A stretch of 49,805 nucleotides of DNA from Hyphomicrobiales bacterium (GTDB lineage Bacteria; Pseudomonadota; Alphaproteobacteria; Rhizobiales; Methyloligellaceae), in the NCBI GenBank assembly GCA_028280515.1, contig JANQLP010000059.1:1-49805 (forward strand). The letters are read 5' to 3'. The notes below the pieces were generated by a model that was not told the DNA's origin, did not search any database, and saw only the letters and a list, made by a program, of their open reading frames with translations. A program made the position numbers and the translations under genes. Positions 1 through 7,069 of this stretch are shown here, piece after piece. Each line of letters begins with the position of its first letter. Position 1 is the first letter of the stretch.

Positions 1-269
1 GCCAGACCCGGCGGGTAAAGGCTGCATGCGAAGCCCTCCTGCGCGCACCACAGGACGGGCCCTTCGCTTCGCGCCAGCACAAGGCTTGCGAACAGGGTGG
101 CCGCTGCGCCGCCGAGTTCATGCACGCGCCCGCTGACAAGGGTTTTGCCGAGCACATCATCCGCCTGTGCGCAGCCGAAGGACACGGTGCGCGTGAAACG
201 CGCCCTTGGCCTTTCAATGGCGCGGACGGCGCTGCGCAAGGCGTCGATATCAGGCAAGCCATGCATCAT
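1..269 (-). CDS. imuA: ImuA-like SOS mutagenesis protein, 5' part only
   Basis: The gene reads leftward off the window edge; 89 codons are visible and the rest is missing. Starting at ATG 269 (a second ATG follows directly), the peptide runs MMHGLPDIDALRSAVRAI and later contains VHELGGAAATLF, GPVLWC and LYPPGL. In ImuA proteins these blocks correspond to a degenerate RecA-like core: the nucleotide-loop position, a beta strand, and the 'LY-PGL' motif. ImuA is a RecA-related accessory factor of the ImuB-DnaE2 translesion polymerase complex, which causes damage-induced mutagenesis; imuB and dnaE2 would be expected further left. The loop has no Gly-Lys-Thr/Ser, as is usual in this family. The SOS box just upstream agrees with the call. 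A gacggga stretch before the start is a plausible ribosome site. The family call is from motif recognition on a fragment, so it is good but not certain. Confidence 0.72.
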   Translation of the reverse strand, partial: MMHGLPDIDALRSAVRAIERPRARFTRTVSFGCAQADDVLGKTLVSGRVHELGGAAATLFASLVLARSEGPVLWCAQEGFACSLYPPGL

Positions 270-290
270 TTCCCGTCAGGGTAGCAAAAT

Positions 291-305
291 GTTCTTATTT
301 TGTTC
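291..305. promoter_or_regulatory. LexA (SOS) box, GTTC-N7-GTTC
   Basis: GTTC at 291-294 and GTTC at 302-305 are separated by exactly seven AT-rich bases. This is the direct-repeat operator recognised by alphaproteobacterial LexA. It lies 22 bases upstream of the imuA-like start, where it would cover the promoter. Repression until DNA damage is the expected outcome (inferred from known imuA-imuB-dnaE2 operons). The ureohydrolase gene on the other side ends at 392, so the site serves only the leftward gene. Confidence 0.75.
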
Positions 306-391
306 TAATCATGTTGATGCCGCAGAGTCAATGTCCCAAGTGCCCTCAAGCGGACGCCTGACGGAGGAACGTTTTGATTTCAGGAGCTTCT

Positions 392-1318
392 TTAACCGGA
401 CGAGGATTTGGCGCAGGTGCCGGCAAGATTGGCGAGTATCCGCCCCGTGGTGCGGACACCCAGATTGTTCACATCGAGTTGCGGCGCCAGCTCAACCATG
501 TCGGCTCCCACAAGTGTGCCCCGTGTGCACAGGCCTTCTATGAGCTCGATGATGTGCCAGTAGGTGAGGCCGCCCGGCACCTGCGTCAGCACGGCGGGGA
601 TGACCGCGGGATCGAGCCCGTCGCAGTCGATCGTCAGGAAGCACCGCGCGCCCTGCGGCAGGACTTCGACCGCCTTGCCAATTCCGTCTTTATGGATCTC
701 GCGAGCTGTGAAGATCTTCGCGCCGTACGCCCGCGCTGCCTCGACATCGGCCGGCCGGGCCGAGCCGACGCCGCGAATGCCGATCTGAACAATCCCGTCC
801 ACCCACGGCATTTCCGATGCCCGCCGCATGGGACTGCTCCACCCCTCGCGCACGCCGTCGCGTTCATCGCGCCAGTCCAGATGGGCATCGACCTGCACTA
901 CCCAGACGGGACCGACCGCGGCAAACCCGGCGAGCACGGGGATAGGGACCGAGTCGTCTCCGCCGACGACAACCGGCACCGCGCCAGCTTCCAGGATACG
1001 AGCCACTGCAGCGGTTATGCGCGTCCGGTTTTCCTCCGGCGTCGCCGGATTACCCTCCAGGTCGCCCGCGTCGCAAATCCTGCGCCCGCCTTCCGGGACC
1101 AGTGTCGTGCCAAGCTCAAAATCATAGTGCCCCGACCACTCTCCCAACCGGGCCATGGCGGCGCGGACTGCCGTCGGTGCGTCGCGGCAGTGGGAAGGCT
1201 CGCCGGGTGTGTAGGGCGTTGCCTCGGGCGCGCCGAGGATCACGATGTCGCCGGCAGCAACATCATCGAGCGAAACGGCGGGCACGCCGAGAAAGGTCTG
1301 TGAAACGGGTGAGGGCAT
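392..1318 (-). CDS. agmatinase/arginase-family ureohydrolase
   Basis: A 308-residue member of the ureohydrolase family, binuclear-manganese enzymes that release urea from guanidino compounds. Ligand motifs are DAHLD at 144-148 and DCDGLDP at 231-237. The first ligand motif reads GGDDS at 119-123, where arginases and agmatinases have GGDHS, so one metal-binding His is replaced by Asp. The start at ATG 1318 was chosen because a GGAG lies upstream and it leaves 26 bases after the preceding gene; an in-frame extension to 1432 would run into that gene and does not look like this family. It is the last gene of the leftward transporter operon, directly after the threonine-synthase-like gene. The substrate is unknown: agmatine, guanidinobutyrate or another guanidino acid are possible. 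The fold call is firm; activity is less sure because of the His change. Confidence 0.88.
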   Translation of the reverse strand: MPSPVSQTFLGVPAVSLDDVAAGDIVILGAPEATPYTPGEPSHCRDAPTAVRAAMARLGEWSGHYDFELGTTLVPEGGRRICDAGDLEGNPATPEENRTRITAAVARILEAGAVPVVVGGDDSVPIPVLAGFAAVGPVWVVQVDAHLDWRDERDGVREGWSSPMRRASEMPWVDGIVQIGIRGVGSARPADVEAARAYGAKIFTAREIHKDGIGKAVEVLPQGARCFLTIDCDGLDPAVIPAVLTQVPGGLTYWHIIELIEGLCTRGTLVGADMVELAPQLDVNNLGVRTTGRILANLAGTCAKSSSG

Positions 1319-1344
1319 CGGAGAGAACTCCACCTGAGGAAAGT

Positions 1345-2547
1345 TCAGAGAAAGCGAGAATAGTCGATCGGGCGGGTCCGATCGATGCGCGTTTCCACCG
1401 GCGGCAGGTCCGCCTTCAGGCCGCTCGCGCAATTGAACAGGATGGCGTGGTCCTCAGCCTTGATCCGGCCGCTGCGCACCTCCTGCCGCCAGGCGACGAA
1501 ACAGGCGGCGCCCTCGATGGACAGATGAATGCCTTCCTCACGGGCGATCATGGCGCGCGCCTCGACGGTCTCGTCATCGTCGACCATGGAACCGAACCCG
1601 CCGCTCTCCCGCAGGACCTTGAGGCACAGCCGGTCGCCGAAGGGTTTCGGCACGCGCACCCCGTGGATCAGTGTCTCGACATTTTCCCAGGGCTCTTTCA
1701 CCTCGTCGTGGCCTTCATCGAACGCCTTCACGAGCGGGCCGCAACGCGTGGACTGAACTGCGACCATGCGCGGGCGCTTGTCGCCGGTCCAGCCGATTGC
1801 TGCAAGTTCCTCGAACGCCTTCCACATGCCGATGAGCCCGGTTCCGCCGCCCGTCGGATAGAATATGACGTCGGGCAGTTCCCAGCCGAGCTGTTCGGCG
1901 AGCTCAAGCCCCATCGTCTTCTTGCCCTCGATCCGGTAAGGCTCCTTCAGCGTCGACAGATCGAGCCAGCCGACCTGCTCCGTGCCGGCAGCCACGATCT
2001 CTCCGCAATGGTTGATCAGGCCGTTGACGCGGTAGGTGTCGGCGCCGTGGAAGGCGATCTCGCGAATGGTTGTCTCCGGCGCGTCGTCGGGGCAGAACAC
2101 GGTGCTGCGCAATCCGGCGCGCGAGCAGTATGCCGCGAGCGCGGCGCCCGCATTGCCGGCGGTGGGCATGGCGATGTGAGTGACGCCGAAGGATCTGGCC
2201 ATCGAGACCGCAACGGCCAGACCGCGCGCTTTGAAGCTGCCCGTCGGCATCCGGCCCTCGTCTTTCACGAAAACCCGGCCCTCGGCCAACCGGTTGAGAG
2301 GCAGGAGCGGCGTCATCGGCTCGCCGAGGCTCACAATGGCGTCCGGGCCTGGAATCGGCAGCCACTCCAGATAGCGCCACATGTCCGGTGCGCGCGCGGC
2401 AAGCATGTCCTTGGAAACCCCGCCTTTCAGCGCGTCGAGATCGTAGCGCACCAGGAACGGCGCGTTGGCGTCCGAAACCGAGCGGAACCGGTCGTGGTCA
2501 TAGGTCGCGCCGGTGGCGCTGCATTCGAGATGTGAGATGAAACTCAA
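1345..2547 (-). CDS. threonine-synthase-like PLP enzyme
   Basis: 400 residues of fold-type II PLP enzyme. The cofactor lysine is K106 in PTGSFKARG. An asparagine loop PTAGNAGAA lies at 128-136 and the phosphate-binding glycine loop PTGGGTGLIG at 231-240. The block around EPYRIEGKKT (202-211) is typical of threonine synthases and relatives. Threonine synthase turns O-phosphohomoserine into threonine, but a copy inside a transporter operon next to a ureohydrolase suggests beta- or gamma-elimination/replacement on an imported amino acid (inference). The start is TTG 2547: no in-frame ATG lies further upstream, and a GAGG sits eight bases before it. The gene follows the ABC ATPase after 38 bases, which contain an 8-bp hairpin (2559-2580). 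A housekeeping threonine synthase role cannot be excluded. Confidence 0.85.
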   Translation of the reverse strand: MSFISHLECSATGATYDHDRFRSVSDANAPFLVRYDLDALKGGVSKDMLAARAPDMWRYLEWLPIPGPDAIVSLGEPMTPLLPLNRLAEGRVFVKDEGRMPTGSFKARGLAVAVSMARSFGVTHIAMPTAGNAGAALAAYCSRAGLRSTVFCPDDAPETTIREIAFHGADTYRVNGLINHCGEIVAAGTEQVGWLDLSTLKEPYRIEGKKTMGLELAEQLGWELPDVIFYPTGGGTGLIGMWKAFEELAAIGWTGDKRPRMVAVQSTRCGPLVKAFDEGHDEVKEPWENVETLIHGVRVPKPFGDRLCLKVLRESGGFGSMVDDDETVEARAMIAREEGIHLSIEGAACFVAWRQEVRSGRIKAEDHAILFNCASGLKADLPPVETRIDRTRPIDYSRFL

Positions 2548-2558
2548 AGGAATGCCTC

Positions 2559-2580
2559 GCCGCGCCGGCAGTGGCGCGGC
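2559..2580. other. 8-bp intercistronic hairpin beside a ribosome-binding site
   Basis: GCCGCGCC (2559-2566) and GGCGCGGC (2573-2580) are perfect inverted arms around a six-base loop. In leftward mRNA the hairpin lies between the ABC ATPase stop (2586) and the GAGG of the TTG-started PLP gene, ending one base before that GAGG. It may block exonucleases or tune translation of the downstream gene; the role is inferred from position only. Confidence 0.5.
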
Positions 2581-2585
2581 TCAAT

Positions 2586-3341
<756 letters not shown>

Positions 3342-3353
3342 GACGTCGGCTCC

Positions 3354-4250
3354 TCAGAGTTTCACCGAGAACTTGCGCTCCAGGCTGATCGTCCAGCGCG
3401 CAATCGGGTAACAGTAGACGAAGAAGATCACGAGGCAGAATCCGTAGAACGGGATCAGCAGTTCGGGATGGTTGTCCTCGCCTTCCATGGCCTGCCGCGA
3501 CAGGGTGACGATTTCCTCGACACCGAGCAGCGAGACCAGCGGCGTGGCCATGGTGAGGATCGCGTACCAGTTCATCCACGGCGGGATCATGCGCTTGAAG
3601 CACTGCGGCAGAATGATCTGCCACAGGACCTGCCGGCGCGAGAAGGCAAGCGATTCGGATGCTTCCCACTGACCCGTCGGAACGGACTGGATGGCGCCGC
3701 GCACAACCTCCGAGATGTTGGCCATGATCGGCAAGGACAGCCCGAACACCGCCTTCATCCAGTCGGGAATGGGGATGGTGAGGCCGCCAATACTGACTTC
3801 AAAGGGGAAGGCGAGCATGACAATGAACAGCAACACCAGCCATGGCGAATTGCGGAACGTCTGCGTTATCGCCCAGGCGAACTTCCGGACGGCCCGGTTC
3901 GGTGAAATTTGCCACAGGCCAAGCAGCACGCCGGCGAAGGTGCCGATCGCCATGGTGAGAAAGCTGATGAGGATGTTTAGCGCGAAGCCTTTTGTGACGA
4001 GGAAGGGAATCCACTTCCACAGCGCGTCGAAAGCGTCGCCGAGCGTGTACTTCGCCTGCGCAAGGGCCGCGATCGGCCACAAGGCGACGACGAACACAAA
4101 CAGGAAGATGGTCTGGGGCGACAGGTTTGCCAGGAACCGGCAAAAACCGATGTCGTCGTGGCCGGATGCTTTGGCGTTGAACGGTTTGAGGACCGGCAGA
4201 TCGGTGGTCGCCGTCGCCGTGATGCCGGGTATGCGGTGCCGTGCGCTCAT
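3354..4250 (-). CDS. polar amino-acid ABC transporter permease
   Basis: A 298-residue inner-membrane permease of the HisM/GlnP family. It has an N-terminal cytoplasmic stretch of about 50 residues, then several hydrophobic helices. The EAA-type loop reads WEASESLAFSRRQVLWQIILPQ. Start ATG 4250 lies two bases after the stop of the preceding permease gene and has a GGAG upstream; the longer in-frame start at 4292 would overlap that gene and is not needed. It forms the membrane channel together with the neighbouring permease and ATPase. An extra hydrophobic segment before the standard permease core is usual for the second permease of such systems. Confidence 0.93.
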   Translation of the reverse strand: MSARHRIPGITATATTDLPVLKPFNAKASGHDDIGFCRFLANLSPQTIFLFVFVVALWPIAALAQAKYTLGDAFDALWKWIPFLVTKGFALNILISFLTMAIGTFAGVLLGLWQISPNRAVRKFAWAITQTFRNSPWLVLLFIVMLAFPFEVSIGGLTIPIPDWMKAVFGLSLPIMANISEVVRGAIQSVPTGQWEASESLAFSRRQVLWQIILPQCFKRMIPPWMNWYAILTMATPLVSLLGVEEIVTLSRQAMEGEDNHPELLIPFYGFCLVIFFVYCYPIARWTISLERKFSVKL

Positions 4251-4252
4251 GG

Positions 4253-5008
4253 TCAGGCTCCGTATCCTGGAATGCGCATGGCGCGTTCCCACCGGTTCAT
4301 CGTGAGCACCAAGATGCCGACAAGTCCGATATAGACCACGAACATCAACACCATGCAGGCGTTCTGGGCCGTTGAATAGTCGTTGTAGATACTCACAAGC
4401 TGATAGAGCAGCTCCGGAACGGCGATGACTATGGCCTGCGTCGTCGTCTTCACCAGATTGACCAGATTGTTGTTGAGGGCGGGCAGGCTGACCCGGAAGG
4501 CCAGCGGCAGGACCACATAACCGTAGGTCTGCAGGCGGTTCATCCCGAGCGACTCGGAGGCCTCTTTGGTGGACTCGGGAACCGCCTCGATGCCGGAGCG
4601 GAAGATCTCCACATTGAAGGCCCCGGCAAAAAATGAAAGAGAGATGATCGCCCAGCCGACATTGGAGATGATCGGCACTTCAAGCCAGCCATCGGGAGAG
4701 TATTTCGGCGTGAACTGGCCGAGCGCAAAATAGAAAAACAGGAGCTGAATGAGAGGCGGGGTGTTGCGGAAGAACTGGATATACCCCTGAACGATGGCGC
4801 GCACCCAGCGGACCGGAGACCCCTGAAGCCAGGCACCGACAACGCCGATGACGACCGACAGGATGACGCACACCACGGAAAGCCAGACGGTCATCAGCAG
4901 TCCGTCAAGGACGCGCTGAGCCTGAACCGGGTCATAGATATAGATGAAGTTCCAGCTCGGATTGGCCTCGTAGAGTTCCCGGAAATAGTCCTGTATCGCC
5001 TGAAGCAT
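4253..5008 (-). CDS. polar amino-acid ABC transporter permease
   Basis: A 251-residue HisQ/HisM-family permease. Recognisable blocks are the N-terminal GLLMTVWLSVVCVILSVVIG helix, the YIQFFRNTPPLIQLLFFYF segment that is nearly diagnostic of amino-acid permeases, and the EAA loop KEASESLGMNRLQTYGYVVL. ATG 5008 is preceded by a G-rich ribosome site. It is separated from the binding-protein gene by 78 bases containing a strong hairpin, so it is probably expressed at a lower level than the binding protein from the same message. It pairs with the next permease to form the channel. Confidence 0.94.
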   Translation of the reverse strand: MLQAIQDYFRELYEANPSWNFIYIYDPVQAQRVLDGLLMTVWLSVVCVILSVVIGVVGAWLQGSPVRWVRAIVQGYIQFFRNTPPLIQLLFFYFALGQFTPKYSPDGWLEVPIISNVGWAIISLSFFAGAFNVEIFRSGIEAVPESTKEASESLGMNRLQTYGYVVLPLAFRVSLPALNNNLVNLVKTTTQAIVIAVPELLYQLVSIYNDYSTAQNACMVLMFVVYIGLVGILVLTMNRWERAMRIPGYGA

Positions 5009-5038
5009 ATCCCCCCCGACGCTTCAAAAGCCCGATGC

Positions 5039-5068
5039 CTCCGGGAAACGCCTCCACGTTTCCCGGAG
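5039..5068. other. 12-bp perfect intercistronic hairpin after the binding-protein gene
   Basis: CTCCGGGAAACG (5039-5050) and CGTTTCCCGGAG (5057-5068) are perfect inverted arms around a six-base loop. In leftward mRNA this follows the solute-binding-protein stop at 5087 and precedes the first permease. Similar hairpins in other ABC operons protect the 3' end of the binding-protein message or partly terminate transcription, giving excess binding protein. No U-run follows, so stabilisation is more likely than full termination. Confidence 0.7.
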
Positions 5069-5086
5069 CCAGAAGGCTAGTGCAGC

Positions 5087-5938
5087 CTATTTCTTGTCGG
5101 CAATCCAGTCCTTGAACCGCGCCTGCTGGTCGGCGAGGAACTTGGTCGGCTGAATGCCCCATTTCTTTTCAAGCTCGATGAGCTTGCCGGACTGGAGCCA
5201 GTAATACTGCATGCCGGACATGAAACGTCCGAAAACGCAGTTCACTTCCGCCTTCGGAACCGCAAGCGCCCAGGGATTGTCGTCCTCCGAAGCGAGCGGC
5301 ATCTCGAAATCGTTGTACTGGCCGGACGAAAGGTCCGACATGATGGAGGAGTCGTCATAAACCCAGGCGATGCACTTCTTGTCGCGCAGTGCCTGTTTGG
5401 CTTCGGCGTTACCGGTAAAGGCGATGACCTTGGCGCCGTGCCGTTCCGTCACGATCTTGTTGTAGAACGCGCCCTGCTTGCCGCACACCGGCTTGTCCTT
5501 CAGATCGCTCCAGCTTTTGATACCCAGTGCCTTCGGCGCGAGAACGTTGGTGCCGGATGTGTAGTAGTTCGGGCCGACGATGCCCACGACCTTGCGGCGG
5601 TCGGGCCGGTCGGACATGGTGGCGATCATCAGATCGATCTTGCCCTGCTCGAGGAACTGCATGCGGTTGGACGACTGAACGGCGACCAGCTCAAGGTCGA
5701 GACCCATCGTGTCCGCCACGTCCTTGGCCATATCCGCTTCCATGCCGACGATCTTGCCGCTGGAATCGCGGAAACCCCACGGCTTGTAGTCGGCCTTGAC
5801 GCCGACAATCAGCTTGCCGCGCTCCATGGCCCGTTTCCAGGTTTCGTTCTTGCAGACTTCGGCGGATGCCGTGGCCGAAAAGACGGTGGCGGCGAAGACA
5901 CCGGCCAGGCCGGCAAACGCAATAGATTTCAACTTCAT
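5087..5938 (-). CDS. amino-acid ABC transporter solute-binding protein
   Basis: A 283-residue periplasmic family-3 binding protein. Residues 1-26 form a signal peptide ending in ATASA. The mature part begins near EVCKNETWKRAMERGKLIVG and contains GVKADYKPWGF and DLMIATMSDRPDRRKVV, typical of this fold. Four cysteines in the mature protein could form disulfides. The start at ATG 5938 is set by the signal peptide and a GGGAGGAG ribosome site; the longer frame to 6019 lacks both. It is the first gene of the leftward operon and lies 104 bases downstream of the RpiR gene, so it may have its own promoter or be read through from rpiR. It binds the substrate and delivers it to the permeases. Confidence 0.93.
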   Translation of the reverse strand: MKLKSIAFAGLAGVFAATVFSATASAEVCKNETWKRAMERGKLIVGVKADYKPWGFRDSSGKIVGMEADMAKDVADTMGLDLELVAVQSSNRMQFLEQGKIDLMIATMSDRPDRRKVVGIVGPNYYTSGTNVLAPKALGIKSWSDLKDKPVCGKQGAFYNKIVTERHGAKVIAFTGNAEAKQALRDKKCIAWVYDDSSIMSDLSSGQYNDFEMPLASEDDNPWALAVPKAEVNCVFGRFMSGMQYYWLQSGKLIELEKKWGIQPTKFLADQQARFKDWIADKK

Positions 5939-6042
5939 TTCACTCTCCTCCCTACACGGTTCAGGACCATTCCTCGGTCCACTGACAATCATCTCACTGC
6001 AAAACCTCTGGTTGTACAATTCGCCATCGGCTCATGCCTGCA

Positions 6043-6891
6043 TCAGTTCACCCAATACTCCCCGATCGAGTGGGCCAGCGACTCCGACGCCTGTATGCGC
6101 TTGGCCGCGGCCTTTCCGCCGCGCCGCACGATCATGCCCATCAGTCCTTCGATCAGCACCAGGATGGCGATGTGCGAGGGAAAGAACTGGGGGCTTTCGG
6201 TTCCGACGATGAAGCAGTGCGACGCGATGGGGACGTAGGGTGACGCTAGGCCGTCCGTAATGACAATGACGTCGGCGCCTGCGTCGCGCGCCGCTTGAGC
6301 GGCGCGCACCGGCAGGTTGCCGTAGGGCTGGATGGACGCTAGGAAAACCGCGTCGCCCGGGCCCACATCGGAAAAGCTCGTCGACCATAACGATCCGTCG
6401 GCTCCCGCGACGCGCCAATTGTCGAAGCCAAGCCGGGCCATGCAGGCGAAGTACTGGGCGACGGCGAGACCGCTCGACGTTCCGAAAAGCACGACCTTGC
6501 GAGCGCCTGCCAGCGTATTCGCGGCGGTACGCAGCTTCTCCAGATCGATGCCCTCGATCAGTTCCTGAATGTTCTCGATGGCGGCGCTGGCCTGGGACAC
6601 GAACACGCCGGACTTCGCACCCGGTGTGTTTTCGGTCGAGATCTGCAGCAGCGCTTCCGCCTTGTCGGCGAGGATACGATTGCGCCTTTTGAGTTCTCCT
6701 CGGCAGATCTCGCGCAGTTCCTCGTAGCTTTCGCAATCGAGTGCGCGGGCGAGCCGGGAAAGGGTCGGCGGGGTGATGTCGGCGGCCTTGGCGACCTGCC
6801 GTAGCGTGCGCGTCGCCACTTCGTCCGGGTGCGCCACCACGAACTCGGCTGCGCGGCGCAGCTTCGGGCTCAGCCCGTCGAAACGGGACAT
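6043..6891 (-). CDS. RpiR/MurR-family transcriptional regulator
   Basis: 282 residues. The N-terminal helix-turn-helix covers about residues 1-75 (LSPKLRRAAEFVVAHPDEVA, then ADITPPTLSRLARAL). The C-terminal SIS domain starts near residue 100, with KVVLFGTSSGLA and later DVIVITDGLASP. SIS domains bind phosphosugars or related metabolites. ATG 6891 was preferred because GAGGA stands seven bases upstream. The frame stays open to a TTG at 7014, but that would place the start inside the palindromic operator; the residues just before M1 (IEDRV) do resemble the family, so a slightly longer form is possible. It is divergent from the sarcosine operon and co-directional with the transporter operon, which fits a local regulator of both. 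Repressor or activator is not decided by sequence. Confidence 0.9.
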   Translation of the reverse strand: MSRFDGLSPKLRRAAEFVVAHPDEVATRTLRQVAKAADITPPTLSRLARALDCESYEELREICRGELKRRNRILADKAEALLQISTENTPGAKSGVFVSQASAAIENIQELIEGIDLEKLRTAANTLAGARKVVLFGTSSGLAVAQYFACMARLGFDNWRVAGADGSLWSTSFSDVGPGDAVFLASIQPYGNLPVRAAQAARDAGADVIVITDGLASPYVPIASHCFIVGTESPQFFPSHIAILVLIEGLMGMIVRRGGKAAAKRIQASESLAHSIGEYWVN

Positions 6892-6988
6892 GACCCTGTC
6901 CTCTATGGTTCCGGTCGCCTGCAGCCCCTGTACCTCGCATTGGCGATGGACTCGCCGGTTTTCTTTCGTAATATATGTAATAAGAATG

Positions 6989-7014
6989 TTGAAACATTGA
7001 AACACATGTTTCAA
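6989..7014. promoter_or_regulatory. candidate RpiR operator: palindrome plus extra half-site
   Basis: TTGAAACA (6997-7004) and TGTTTCAA (7007-7014) form an 8-2-8 perfect palindrome. A third identical half-site, TTGAAACA, abuts it at 6989-6996. The whole lies in an AT-rich 178-base region between rpiR (start 6891) and the divergent flavoprotein gene (start 7070). RpiR proteins commonly bind such TTGAAA/TTTCAA palindromes. The arrangement suggests control of both divergent promoters by the adjacent regulator; the match of site to protein is inferred. Confidence 0.65.
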
Positions 7015-7069
7015 TATGAATCAAGCGCGGCCTCGCGGAATGTGCAGAGCCGGGGGAGGAGAGGGTCTC

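Noticed and set aside
7016-7069. N-terminal extension of the flavoprotein from ATG 7016
   Set aside because: The extension is Arg/Gly-rich and crosses the leader; the strong GGGGGAGGAG site lies before ATG 7070.
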